Position numbers and translations under genes: made by a program. This document shows positions 26,702 to 34,595 of a stretch of DNA of 64,000 nt, in pieces; positions within the stretch are counted from its first letter, which is position 1; each line of letters opens with the position of its first letter. The notes under the pieces were generated by a model. That model made no database searches and was not told the DNA's origin. It worked only from the letters and a program-made list of their open reading frames with translations. This stretch comes from an uncultured Clostridia bacterium (GTDB taxonomy: Bacteria; Bacillota; Clostridia; Christensenellales; Borkfalkiaceae): contig CALVLN010000002.1 of assembly GCA_944338165.1 (NCBI GenBank), forward strand, positions 1 through 64,000, in the 5' to 3' direction.

Positions 26702-27676
26702 TTACCGTTCAAAGATGCGGAAATTTTCCTCCGAGACGGGAGCGCGCCCCGCCTCGATGTAGTGGATGCGCGCGGTCGCCCGGGCAAGACAGGGCGCGCC
26801 GATGCCGAGCGACTCCGCCGCCCGCACCACGGCGCCCGAAATAAAGTCCGCATCGCACGGCTCCCCCCTTTCCAGGGAAAACAGCATGCCCGAGCGGGTA
26901 TTTTTGTATTTTTTCATGGCAAATGGCAGCAGCAGCCCGCCGAACGGCGGGGCGAACACGCGAAAAAGATCGTGCCCGTTCAAGGGCAGTTTTTTGCAGC
27001 CCGCAGCGCGCGCCACGGCGAACGTCTCCCGCATGAGCAGCATCGCATACCGCCTGTATTTTGCGGCGATCTCCCCGAAAGTGAGCCCGGACAGAGCGGA
27101 AAGCGTGGAAAAAGACGCGTTGATCGCGAGCTTGGCAAAGCGGATCTCCGTAAGGTTTCCGACCGTCACGAACGCGCAGCGCTCCAGAAGCGCCGCAAGC
27201 TCTTCCAGCCGCCTGCCCTTCCCGTACGCGCCGAGCGCGACGTGAAACCCGCTTTCGCTCGTGACGCGGACTTTCCCCGCGCCGACTCTCTCCGCGCCCC
27301 AGGAAAGCGCCGCGCCGTAAACCGCGTCTGCGCCGACCACGTCCGCAAGCGTTTTTTCGGGGAGCCCGTTCTGCACGCTCACGAGCGCGCCGTCGTATGC
27401 GAGATGTCCCTTCAGAAAGCAGGCGATCTGCCGGTTTTCGCGCTGTCCGGTCGCAAGAAAGACGACGTCATAGCGGCGTTTCATCTCGGCGGGCAGGAGC
27501 GCCGACACCTCCGTCACCGTTTCCGCCCGCGCCGAGAGCAAAACCGCGCCGTTTTGTTTCAAAGCATCGACGTGCGCGCGGTTGCGGCTGACCAGATCGC
27601 ACGGGATGTGCGCCCGCGTCAGCAGGACGCCGAGGGAAGTCCCCATCGCGCCCGCGCCGTAGACGCAGATCCTCAC
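26702..27676 (-). CDS. panE: Ketopantoate reductase family protein
   Basis: This member of the ApbA/PanE family reduces 2-dehydropantoate to pantoate with NADPH in CoA synthesis. The N-terminal Rossmann motif is GAGAMGTSLG, VQNGLPEKTLAD is the family QNG motif, and FAKLAINASFSTL holds the K-x3-N catalytic pair. It has 324 residues, the normal length. The start overlaps the aroK stop by 4 bases. Several paralogues with other 2-keto acid substrates exist, so the exact substrate is not certain. Confidence 0.85.
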   Translation of the reverse strand: MRICVYGAGAMGTSLGVLLTRAHIPCDLVSRNRAHVDALKQNGAVLLSARAETVTEVSALLPAEMKRRYDVVFLATGQRENRQIACFLKGHLAYDGALVSVQNGLPEKTLADVVGADAVYGAALSWGAERVGAGKVRVTSESGFHVALGAYGKGRRLEELAALLERCAFVTVGNLTEIRFAKLAINASFSTLSALSGLTFGEIAAKYRRYAMLLMRETFAVARAAGCKKLPLNGHDLFRVFAPPFGGLLLPFAMKKYKNTRSGMLFSLERGEPCDADFISGAVVRAAESLGIGAPCLARATARIHYIEAGRAPVSEENFRIFER

Positions 27677-28179
27677 CGCCGCACCCCCGCCGCCTTTTTT
27701 ACCAGCGAGACCGCTTCGGAAAACTTTTTCCCGCTTAAGTCGACGGTGACGTCGGCATATTTTTCATAGAGGGGCACCCGCTCCTCGTAAAGTTCCGTAA
27801 GCGTATGCACGTCCCCGCGCATGACCACGCCCCGCCGCGTGAAATTTTTGATGCGGCGGCAGACTTCGCCGGCGTCGAGTTTGAGATAGACGACCTTGCC
27901 GATCTCCTTGAGGTGGCGCATGGCGCGGTCGCCGTAAACGACGCTGCCGCCCGTGGCGATGATGCAGCGCTGCGCCCAAAGTTCCGCGTTGATGCGCTCC
28001 TCAATGGCGATGAACCCCTCCGCGCCCTCGCGCGCGATGATGTCGCATAGAAGCGCCTTCTGATCGTTCTGGATGAGAAGGTCGCTGTCGATAAAACCGT
28101 AGCCGCAGCGCTTGGCGAGAAGAAGCCCGATGGACGTCTTGCCCGAAGACGGCATGCCGATGAGGACGATGTTTTTCAT
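27673..28179 (-). CDS. aroK: Shikimate kinase
   Basis: The enzyme phosphorylates shikimate in the chorismate pathway. The P-loop is GMPSSGKTS, followed by FIDSDLLIQ (shikimate/Mg contacts) and ATGGSVVYGD. The chosen start, MKNIVLIG, gives 168 residues, normal for the family. A promoter whose -10 box lies only 9 bases upstream excludes the longer N-terminal frame. It is the first gene of the five-gene operon with panE, gltX, thyA and folA. Confidence 0.9.
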   Translation of the reverse strand: MKNIVLIGMPSSGKTSIGLLLAKRCGYGFIDSDLLIQNDQKALLCDIIAREGAEGFIAIEERINAELWAQRCIIATGGSVVYGDRAMRHLKEIGKVVYLKLDAGEVCRRIKNFTRRGVVMRGDVHTLTELYEERVPLYEKYADVTVDLSGKKFSEAVSLVKKAAGVRR

Positions 28180-28188
28180 ATCCCGTCC

Positions 28189-28217
28189 ATTATAAATCAT
28201 GCGGGAAAAAATGTCAA
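28189..28217 (-). promoter_or_regulatory. Promoter of the aroK-panE-gltX-thyA-folA operon
   Basis: TTGACA and TATAAT on the minus strand with a 17-base spacer. The -10 box ends 9 bases before the aroK ATG, so the 5' leader should be about 3 bases, nearly leaderless. Confidence 0.85.
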
Positions 28218-28383
28218 CCTTCCGCAGGCGGTCGGCGGAAGAAACCTCGCCGTCCCTTCGGTTTTCCGTTCGCCCGCAAACCGCGCCGCCTGACGCGGCG
28301 CGGCGCGGCGCCTGACGGAAAAACAAACGGCGCCGCCATGTCCGCGTCGTTTTTCTTTTTTACGGCTTTTTCGTGTACACTGC

Positions 28384-28412
28384 TTGACAATTTTCGCAAA
28401 GTGTGATAGAAT
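28384..28412 (+). promoter_or_regulatory. Promoter of the small lipoprotein gene
   Basis: TTGACA and TAGAAT are separated by exactly 17 bases, about 30 bases upstream of the start codon. Confidence 0.85.
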
Positions 28413-28442
28413 ATGAATATCCTAAAAATAAGGGAGGAAATC

Positions 28443-28847
28443 ATGAAGAAGAAAAGTTTATTGCTGACTTGCGCGGCGCTGCTCGCCGTGATGATCATGC
28501 TGCTCTGCGGCTGCAGTTCCTACGGCGGCATCAAAGCATCGTATGAAAACGCGGGCTTTACCGAAAGCGAGCTCACCGAAGCCATTCAGAGCGATCTGAT
28601 GAAGGCGATCAATGCCGGCAGCGAGGAGGAGATCGAGCAGGTCTGCACGATCCACGTCTTCACCAAAGACATCGTCAACATCGCCGTCATCCTCGAGTTC
28701 AACTCCACGGACGACATGCAGGAGATGATCGACGGCAGCGATACGCTGAAAGCGCTCATCAAAGACATTCAGAATTCCGACTACGTCAACGGCAACTGCC
28801 TGCTGGCGCTCGCGATCCTGGATGGAAAGGCGCCCTTCAAAGGCTGA
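28443..28847 (+). CDS. Small lipoprotein of unknown function (134 aa)
   Basis: The start at MKKKSLLLTCAALLAVMIM is set by AGGGAGGAAATC upstream. The signal peptide ends in MLLCGCSS, a lipobox, so Cys22 or thereabouts is probably lipidated. The mature part is acidic (ESELTEAIQSDL, SEEEIEQVC) with an alpha/beta look and no family I recognise. It is a single-gene unit with its own strong promoter and terminator. Confidence 0.75.
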   Translation: MKKKSLLLTCAALLAVMIMLLCGCSSYGGIKASYENAGFTESELTEAIQSDLMKAINAGSEEEIEQVCTIHVFTKDIVNIAVILEFNSTDDMQEMIDGSDTLKALIKDIQNSDYVNGNCLLALAILDGKAPFKG

Positions 28848-28849
28848 CA

Positions 28850-28884
28850 AAAAAGGCTCTCCCGCGCGGGGGAGCCTTTTTTTT
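28850..28884 (+). terminator. Terminator of the small lipoprotein gene
   Basis: AGGCTCTCCC and GGGGGAGCCT flank a short loop, with A residues before and eight T residues after. Confidence 0.85.
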
Positions 28885-28915
28885 GCCTTTTTTTTCCGAA
28901 AGGCGCAAAAAAAAC

Positions 28916-28944
28916 TTGTCAAATGCGCCGCAATATGCTATAAT
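28916..28944 (+). promoter_or_regulatory. Promoter of secG
   Basis: TTGTCA and TATAAT have a 17-base spacer, 41 bases upstream of the secG ATG. Confidence 0.85.
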
Positions 28945-28985
28945 CGGTTAGTATTTCGGAAAACAGAAAAAAGGATTGGTCAGCT

Positions 28986-29306
28986 ATGGATCGCGTACTC
29001 ATGTTAATCAACCTGCTCGCGCCCGCCAAGGACGCGGCGACTTATGCAACCTACCGCACCATCAGCATCGTCTTCGTCATTGCGATGTTCGTGGCTGCGA
29101 TCGCCGCCATCGTGCTCGTGCTCATCCAGCCGGGCAACTCGGACGGCATCGACGCGCTCGGCGGCTCGAGCGAAACCTTCTTCGGCAAGAACAAAGGCAA
29201 GTCCACCGAAGCGACGCTGAAAAAATGGTCGGTCGTCTGCCTCGTCGTACTGGCAGTTCTTGCGATCGTGTTCTATATCCTCCAGATCGACGCGATCTGG
29301 GCTTGA
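28986..29306 (+). CDS. secG: Preprotein translocase subunit SecG
   Basis: SecG is a small membrane subunit of the SecYEG channel. Two hydrophobic segments (residues ~25-48 and ~82-102) flank the conserved polar loop LIQPGNSDGIDALGGSSETF, which is diagnostic. At 106 residues it is somewhat longer than many SecG proteins (~75-90) because of its N-terminus. The order secG-rnr-smpB is common in Bacillota and supports the call. Confidence 0.92.
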   Translation: MDRVLMLINLLAPAKDAATYATYRTISIVFVIAMFVAAIAAIVLVLIQPGNSDGIDALGGSSETFFGKNKGKSTEATLKKWSVVCLVVLAVLAIVFYILQIDAIWA

Positions 29307-29320
29307 TCGAAACGAAGGAA

Positions 29321-29355
29321 AACGGGCGGCTCTCTGCGAGCTGCCCGTTTGTTTA
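29321..29355 (+). terminator. Terminator or attenuator between secG and rnr
   Basis: AACGGGCGGCTC and GAGCTGCCCGTT form a strong stem followed by TGTTT. It ends about 20 bases before the rnr ribosome binding site, so rnr must rely on read-through or an unseen promoter. Confidence 0.7.
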
Positions 29356-29378
29356 CAGTATCATACGGAGATATCTGC

Positions 29379-31475
29379 TTGAACGCAAAACAATCTTTGC
29401 TTGCACAAATCACGGGCGGCACGTTCGCCCTGCATACCGACGACCAGATCGCACGGAAGATCCGCCTGAAAGGCGAGAGTGAAAAACGCGCCCTCCGCGG
29501 CATCCTCGATTCCCTCGTGCGCGAGGGAGCGCTGCTGCGCGATTCCCGCCTGCGCTACGGCACGGCGGAGCAATTCGGCGCCAAAAAGGGAACGATCTCC
29601 GGCAACGAGCGCGGATTCGGCTTCTTTATGCCGGAGGACGGCTCGGGCGATCTCTTTCTCTCCCACCGCGCCCTCAACGGCGCGCTGCACGGCGACACCG
29701 TCTACGCGATCTGCACGGGCGGGCGCGCCGGAGACGAAGGCGAGGTGCTCTGCATCCTCGAACGCGGGTATCGCGAGATCGTCGGCACGTTCCGCCGCAA
29801 AAACAAACAGGCGGGCGTGCTCATCCCCGACGAGCGCAAATATACCGAAAGCATCTTCATCCCCCTGCGCGACAGCATGAACTGCCCGGACGGCGCCAAA
29901 GCCGTCGCCGAGATCACCTCCTATCCCGAAGGCCGTTCGCCGGGCGGCAGGATCGCGGAGATCCTCGGGGACGCCTCCGATTTTTTCGTGGAGGAGCTCT
30001 CCCTCATCCGTTCCCACCGCCTGCGCGAGGAATTTCCGCAGGCCGTGGAAGAACAGGCGGGCGCCTGTGAACGGCGCGGCATCCGCCCGGAGGATCTTGC
30101 AGGACGGGAAGACGTGCGCGGCACGCTCACCGTCACCGTGGACGGCGAGGACACGCGCGACATCGACGACGCGATCTCCCTTTCGCGGGAAGGCGGGATC
30201 TTTCTGCTCGGCGTGCACATCGCCGACGTGACGAATTACGTGACGGAAGGCAGCGCCCTCGACGAAGAGGCGTTCGCCCGCGGGACGAGCGTATACTTCC
30301 CCGACCGCGTTCTGCCCATGCTGCCCAAGGCGCTCTCCAACGGCATCTGCTCCCTCAACGAGGGCGTAGACCGGCTTACCCTTTCCTGCTTTATGCGGAT
30401 AGACGGGCGCGGCAACGTGCTTTCCCGCCGCGTCTGCCCCGCCGTCATCCGTTCCCGCCACCGCCTGACCTATGACGAGGTGACGAAACTCGCCGAAGGG
30501 GACGCCCGCATGCGGGAAACCTACCCGGACCTCATCGACTTCGTGCGCGATGCGGTAGAACTCACGCACATCTTAAAGGACGCGCGCGCCGCACGGGGCG
30601 GCGTCGCCCTGGACGTGAGGGAAGCCAAGATCTTATACCGCGACGGCAGGATCAGCATCCCCGAACACAGGCGCACCGTCTCGCACGAGATGATCGAACA
30701 ATTCATGGTACTCGCCAACGAGAGCGTCGCTTCCCTCATGACCGAACAGAACGAGCCCTTCGTCTACCGCGTGCACGAAAAGCCTTCCCCCGAAAAGGCG
30801 GAAGCCTTCCGGCTCTTTCTCGGCGAGGCGGGGATCCCTGCGAACTTCGACCCGGAAAACGTGACGCCGTACGAGTATCGCTCCCTTCTCGAAGGGCTGA
30901 AGGACTCTCCGCTCTGCGCCATCGTCAACCGCGTCATGCTGCGCTCCATGATGAAGGCGAAGTATTCGCCCGACAATCTGGGGCATTTCGGCCTCGCGTC
31001 TGCCTGTTACTGCCATTTCACCTCCCCCATCCGGCGGTATCCCGATCTCTGCATCCACCGCATCATCAAGGCGGCGCTCACCGACGCATCCGGGGCGCGG
31101 GCGCACTTTGCCCCCGTCGTCGGGGAAGTTGCCCGCCGCTCCTCCGAATGCGAAAAAAACGCCACGGAGGCCGAACGGGACGTAGATGCGCTCTATACCG
31201 TCGCCTACATGCAGGACAAGATCGGGCAGGAATTTGAGGCGGCCGTATCGGGCGTCACCTCCTTCGGCGTCTTTGCCGAACTTCCCAACACCGTCGAAGG
31301 GTTTATCCCCGTGGAGACGCTGCCCGACGACAGCTATGAATTTTTCGAGGACAAATTTCTGCTGCTCGGCACGCGCAACAGCTTCCGTCTCGGCGAACGC
31401 ATCCGCATCCGCGTGGCGGGCGTCGACTGGGGTTCACGCAGGACCCGCTTCCAATTCCTGAGCAAGGCGGAATGA
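29379..31475 (+). CDS. rnr: Ribonuclease R
   Basis: This processive 3'-5' exoribonuclease degrades structured RNA and works with SmpB/tmRNA in quality control. The best start is a TTG codon (LNAKQSLLAQ) because CGGAG lies 8 bases upstream, giving 698 residues. In order there is a winged-helix part, a cold-shock domain (TISGNERGFGFFMPEDG), the RNB catalytic domain with DTRDIDDAISL and SPIRRYPDLCIHR, and a C-terminal S1 domain (GVTSFGVFAELPNTVEGFIP). The downstream smpB supports the functional link. Confidence 0.95.
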   Translation: MNAKQSLLAQITGGTFALHTDDQIARKIRLKGESEKRALRGILDSLVREGALLRDSRLRYGTAEQFGAKKGTISGNERGFGFFMPEDGSGDLFLSHRALNGALHGDTVYAICTGGRAGDEGEVLCILERGYREIVGTFRRKNKQAGVLIPDERKYTESIFIPLRDSMNCPDGAKAVAEITSYPEGRSPGGRIAEILGDASDFFVEELSLIRSHRLREEFPQAVEEQAGACERRGIRPEDLAGREDVRGTLTVTVDGEDTRDIDDAISLSREGGIFLLGVHIADVTNYVTEGSALDEEAFARGTSVYFPDRVLPMLPKALSNGICSLNEGVDRLTLSCFMRIDGRGNVLSRRVCPAVIRSRHRLTYDEVTKLAEGDARMRETYPDLIDFVRDAVELTHILKDARAARGGVALDVREAKILYRDGRISIPEHRRTVSHEMIEQFMVLANESVASLMTEQNEPFVYRVHEKPSPEKAEAFRLFLGEAGIPANFDPENVTPYEYRSLLEGLKDSPLCAIVNRVMLRSMMKAKYSPDNLGHFGLASACYCHFTSPIRRYPDLCIHRIIKAALTDASGARAHFAPVVGEVARRSSECEKNATEAERDVDALYTVAYMQDKIGQEFEAAVSGVTSFGVFAELPNTVEGFIPVETLPDDSYEFFEDKFLLLGTRNSFRLGERIRIRVAGVDWGSRRTRFQFLSKAE

Positions 31476-31487
31476 CCGCCGGAGAAC

Positions 31488-31946
31488 ATGACCATGAAAG
31501 CCATCGCCGTCAACAAATCGGCATCTTTTGAATATTTCATCGAAGAGCGCTTCGAGGCGGGCATCGTACTCGAGGGCAGCGAAGTAAAATCGCTGCGCGC
31601 GGGGCACGCCTCCCTGAACGAGAGCTTCTGCGAGCTGCGCCGCGGCGAGATCTTCCTCAAAAACATGCACATCGCGCTCTACGACAAGAGCGGCGCCTTC
31701 TCCACGCGCGATTCGCGCAAGGACAGGAAACTGCTCCTGCACAAGCGGGAGATCGCCAAGATCGCCGGCAAAGTCAACGAGAAAGGCTATACGCTCGTGC
31801 CGCTGAAAGTATACTTCAAGGAAGCGCTCGTCAAAGTGGAGATCGCCCTCTGTCGCGGCAAACACGCCTACGACAAGAAGCGTGCCATCGCCGAACGCGA
31901 CAGAAAGCGCGAGACCGACCGCGCCGTCAAAGAATACTTCAAATAA
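31488..31946 (+). CDS. smpB: SsrA-binding protein SmpB
   Basis: SmpB binds tmRNA and delivers it to stalled ribosomes. The protein has 152 residues with the family segments GIVLEGSEVKSLRAGHASL, IFLKNMHIALYD and the basic C-terminal tail KRAIAERDRKRETDRAVKEY. Two ATGs lie 6 bases apart; either could start, with CGGAGAAC just upstream. No tmRNA gene is visible next to it. Confidence 0.95.
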   Translation: MTMKAIAVNKSASFEYFIEERFEAGIVLEGSEVKSLRAGHASLNESFCELRRGEIFLKNMHIALYDKSGAFSTRDSRKDRKLLLHKREIAKIAGKVNEKGYTLVPLKVYFKEALVKVEIALCRGKHAYDKKRAIAERDRKRETDRAVKEYFK

Positions 31947-31958
31947 GGAGGACTCCCC

Positions 31959-33230
31959 ATGAAAGAACTCCACCCCGAAACGTTATGCGTGCAGGCGGGC
32001 TACAAGCCGGAAACGGGCGAAGCGCGCATCCCGCCCGTCTGCCAGAGTACGACCTTTTTCTACGGCGACACGCAGAAAATGGCGGACCTTTTCGACCTCA
32101 AGACGGAAGGATTTTTCTATTCCCGCCTCGCCAACCCCACCGTGGACGCGCTGGAAAAGCGCGTGGCCGCGCTCGAGGGGGGCGCCTGCGGCATCGGGTG
32201 CGCATCGGGCATGTCCGCCATCCTGCTCACCGCGCTCACCCTGTGCGAAGCGGGCGACAACATCGTCTGCGCCGGGCAGGTCTACGGCGGAACGTACAAC
32301 CTCTTCCGCGTGACGCTGCAAAAGTTCGGCGTCGCCTGCCGCTTCTTCGACGTCGACGCAGGGCCGGAGGAGATCGATGCCCTCATCGACGAAAAGACGA
32401 AGTTTCTCTTTGCCGAAACGGTCGCCAATCCCGCCGTCGCCATCTGCGACTTTGCGGCGCTTTCCGCACTCTGCCGCGCGCACGGGCTGCTCTTTATCGT
32501 CGACAACACGCTGGCGACGCCCATCCTCTGCCGTCCGCTCGCGCTGGGCGCGGATATCGTCATACACTCGACCTCAAAATACATCGACGGCCACGCCGCC
32601 GCGCTCGGCGGCATGATCGTGGACGGCGGGGAATTCCCCTTCCGCGACAATCCCCGCTATCCCGCCTTCAACGTGCCGGACGAAAGCTATCACGGGATCG
32701 TTTACGCGGACATGCCCGCCGCATTTGCCGTAAAATGCCGCGCGCAGATGATGCGCGATACGGGCGCGGTGATGAGCCCGCAGAATGCGTTCCTGACCTT
32801 TCTCGGCTGCGATACGCTTGCCCTTCGCATGAAAAAGCACTGCGAAAACGCCAAAAAAGTTGCCGCATACCTCGACGCGCATCCGCGGACGGAATGGGTG
32901 CGCCATCCCTCTCTCCCGCAGGATCCCTACCATGCGCGCATGCTCCGCTACCTGCCGGACGGCACGGGCGGCATGCTCAGCTTCGGCATCGACGGGACGG
33001 CGGAAACCTGCGCGCGCTTTATGCAGTCGCTTTCGCTCATCACGCAGGAAACGCACGTTGCCGACGTGCGGAGCTGCATCCTGCACCCCGCGTCCACCAC
33101 GCACCGCCAGCTCTCCCGGGAAGCACTGGAAGAGGCAGGCATCCCCGAAAATCTCATCCGCCTTTCCGTCGGCATCGAAAACGCGGAAGACGTCATTGCC
33201 GATCTCGATCAGGCTTTTTCCCGTATGTAA
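31959..33230 (+). CDS. metY: O-acetylhomoserine sulfhydrylase (Cys/Met PLP enzyme)
   Basis: The enzyme makes homocysteine from O-acetylhomoserine and sulfide. It has 423 residues of the Cys/Met-metabolism PLP fold: the N-terminal SRLANPTVDALEKRVAALEGG substrate region, the PLP-stacking Tyr in GQVYGGTYNLF, the Asp of FIVDNTLATP and the Schiff-base lysine in STSKYIDGH. The C-terminal SCILHPASTTHRQL is typical of MetY. AAGGAGGA precedes the ATG. It lies 12 bases after smpB and 12 bases before metA. Cystathionine gamma-synthase is a less likely alternative given the length. Confidence 0.88.
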   Translation: MKELHPETLCVQAGYKPETGEARIPPVCQSTTFFYGDTQKMADLFDLKTEGFFYSRLANPTVDALEKRVAALEGGACGIGCASGMSAILLTALTLCEAGDNIVCAGQVYGGTYNLFRVTLQKFGVACRFFDVDAGPEEIDALIDEKTKFLFAETVANPAVAICDFAALSALCRAHGLLFIVDNTLATPILCRPLALGADIVIHSTSKYIDGHAAALGGMIVDGGEFPFRDNPRYPAFNVPDESYHGIVYADMPAAFAVKCRAQMMRDTGAVMSPQNAFLTFLGCDTLALRMKKHCENAKKVAAYLDAHPRTEWVRHPSLPQDPYHARMLRYLPDGTGGMLSFGIDGTAETCARFMQSLSLITQETHVADVRSCILHPASTTHRQLSREALEEAGIPENLIRLSVGIENAEDVIADLDQAFSRM

Positions 33231-33242
33231 GGAGGACATGGT

Positions 33243-34154
33243 ATGCCCATCGTCATTGACCGCGCTCTTCCCGCCTATTCCGTACTCAGCGGCGAAAACA
33301 TATTCGTCATGACGCGCGAACGCGCGACGGGGCAGGATATCCGCCCCATCGAGATCGCCATCTTAAACCTGATGCCCACCAAGGAGGAGACGGAAACGCA
33401 GTTCATGCGCCTGCTCTCCAACTCGCCGCTGCAGGTCAACGTGACGCTCGTCCACACGGGGAGTTACCGTTCCCGCAACACGGGCGCCGAATACCTGGCG
33501 CAATTCTATCAGCCGTTTTCTGCCGTAAAAGGCCGCCGCTTCGACGGCATGATCGTCACGGGCGCACCCGTTGAGGATATGGATTTTTCCTCCGTCGCTT
33601 ACTGGGAAGAGATGAAGGAAATATTTGCCTTCACGCGCAGCAACGTGACCTCGACGCTGTTCATCTGCTGGGGCGCGATGGCGGCGCTCCATTATTTCTA
33701 CGGCATCGAAAAGCATCCCCTGCCCCGTAAACTGTTCGGCGTCTTCACCCACCGCAAGGCGGAACTCACCCCGCCCGACCCGCTCATGCGCGGGATCTCC
33801 GACGAGTTTGCGATGTGTCATTCCCGCCACTCGGCAATTTCCGCGCGCGACATCCGCAGGCAGAGCGATCTTACCATCCTCGCGTCGTCGGCGCGTGCGG
33901 GCGCGGCGATCGTCAGCGACAAAGCGCATGCCAAGGTATTCGTGCTCGGGCATATGGAGTACGACCGGGATACGCTGCAGAAGGAGTATCTGCGCGACAA
34001 GGCAAAGGGGCTTCCCATCGCCCCGCCGTCCGCCTATTTTATTGGCGGCAATGAAGAAAAGATCCGCATGAACTGGTCCTCGACCGCCAACCTCTTCTAC
34101 AACAACTGGCTCAACCTCGTCTATCAGACGACGCCCTACCGCCTTGGAGAATAA
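33243..34154 (+). CDS. metA: Homoserine O-acetyltransferase (MetA family)
   Basis: MetA acylates homoserine in methionine synthesis. It has 303 residues with the catalytic cysteine at position 142 (LFICWGAMAALHYFYGI) and the family motif VTGAPVEDMDF. Residue 111 is Glu, where succinyl-CoA users such as E. coli have Gly; Glu111 is known to favour acetyl-CoA. The product O-acetylhomoserine is the substrate of the preceding MetY, so the two genes make a consistent two-step route to homocysteine. TAAGGAGGACATGGT provides the ribosome binding site. No S-box or T-box leader is visible. Confidence 0.92.
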   Translation: MPIVIDRALPAYSVLSGENIFVMTRERATGQDIRPIEIAILNLMPTKEETETQFMRLLSNSPLQVNVTLVHTGSYRSRNTGAEYLAQFYQPFSAVKGRRFDGMIVTGAPVEDMDFSSVAYWEEMKEIFAFTRSNVTSTLFICWGAMAALHYFYGIEKHPLPRKLFGVFTHRKAELTPPDPLMRGISDEFAMCHSRHSAISARDIRRQSDLTILASSARAGAAIVSDKAHAKVFVLGHMEYDRDTLQKEYLRDKAKGLPIAPPSAYFIGGNEEKIRMNWSSTANLFYNNWLNLVYQTTPYRLGE

Positions 34155-34157
34155 CGC

Positions 34158-34197
34158 AAAAGGCCGCCCGATGCTGTATGCATCGGGCGGCCTTTTT
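34158..34197. terminator. Terminator between convergent metA and the GH3-operon gene
   Basis: AAAAGGCCGCCCGATGC and GCATCGGGCGGCCTTTTT form a long stem with a short loop. A and T runs on both sides suit termination in both directions. Confidence 0.88.
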
Positions 34198-34595
34198 CAA
34201 ACCTGTTCGGCGGCATCGCAGAGCGGACGCATCGTCCCGCCGCGCAGATCGAGGTAATAACAGCGGCCCTGATATCTGCCTTCCGTCTGCCGCTCGAGAT
34301 TGAACCCCATAGCCGCCGGCTCGCAAAAGACGAGCAGCCGCAGAAAAGGGAGCTCCCCGCCCCGCACGCCTGAAAAGCAAAACTCGAGGCAAACCGTCTT
34401 TTGCATGCGCTCGCGCGTGAGGGAATCGAGGCTGACGCCGAAGGCGGGCATCTGGAGCGCGTCCTTCGTCGTCTCTTCCCAAGCCGCCATGATGCGCGCA
34501 AACCCCGCCTCGCCGCGGTGAAGGCAAACAGCTTCCCCGTCTCTGTGCAAAATAATCTCTTCTGCCTGCATCACTTCCTGTCTGACGTCCGTCAT
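34197..34595 (-). CDS. Uncharacterised 132-aa protein, coupled to GH3 gene
   Basis: The frame begins MTDVRQEVMQAEEIILH with GGAGAAAAGACA just upstream, and its start overlaps the GH3 stop by 4 bases, which fixes the start. The protein is soluble-looking and mixed alpha/beta. Recognisable segments are HRDGEAVCLHRGEAGFARIM, a central acidic region, and a C-terminal YQGRCYYLDLRGGTMRPLCD. No family was recognised and there are no membrane segments. Translational coupling suggests a role alongside the glycosidase, but nothing in the sequence shows it. Confidence 0.65.
   Translation of the reverse strand: MTDVRQEVMQAEEIILHRDGEAVCLHRGEAGFARIMAAWEETTKDALQMPAFGVSLDSLTRERMQKTVCLEFCFSGVRGGELPFLRLLVFCEPAAMGFNLERQTEGRYQGRCYYLDLRGGTMRPLCDAAEQV

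Noticed and set aside
31946..31959. Search for a tmRNA gene next to smpB
   Set aside because: Only 12 bases separate smpB from metY, and no tmRNA-like end was seen elsewhere in the window.
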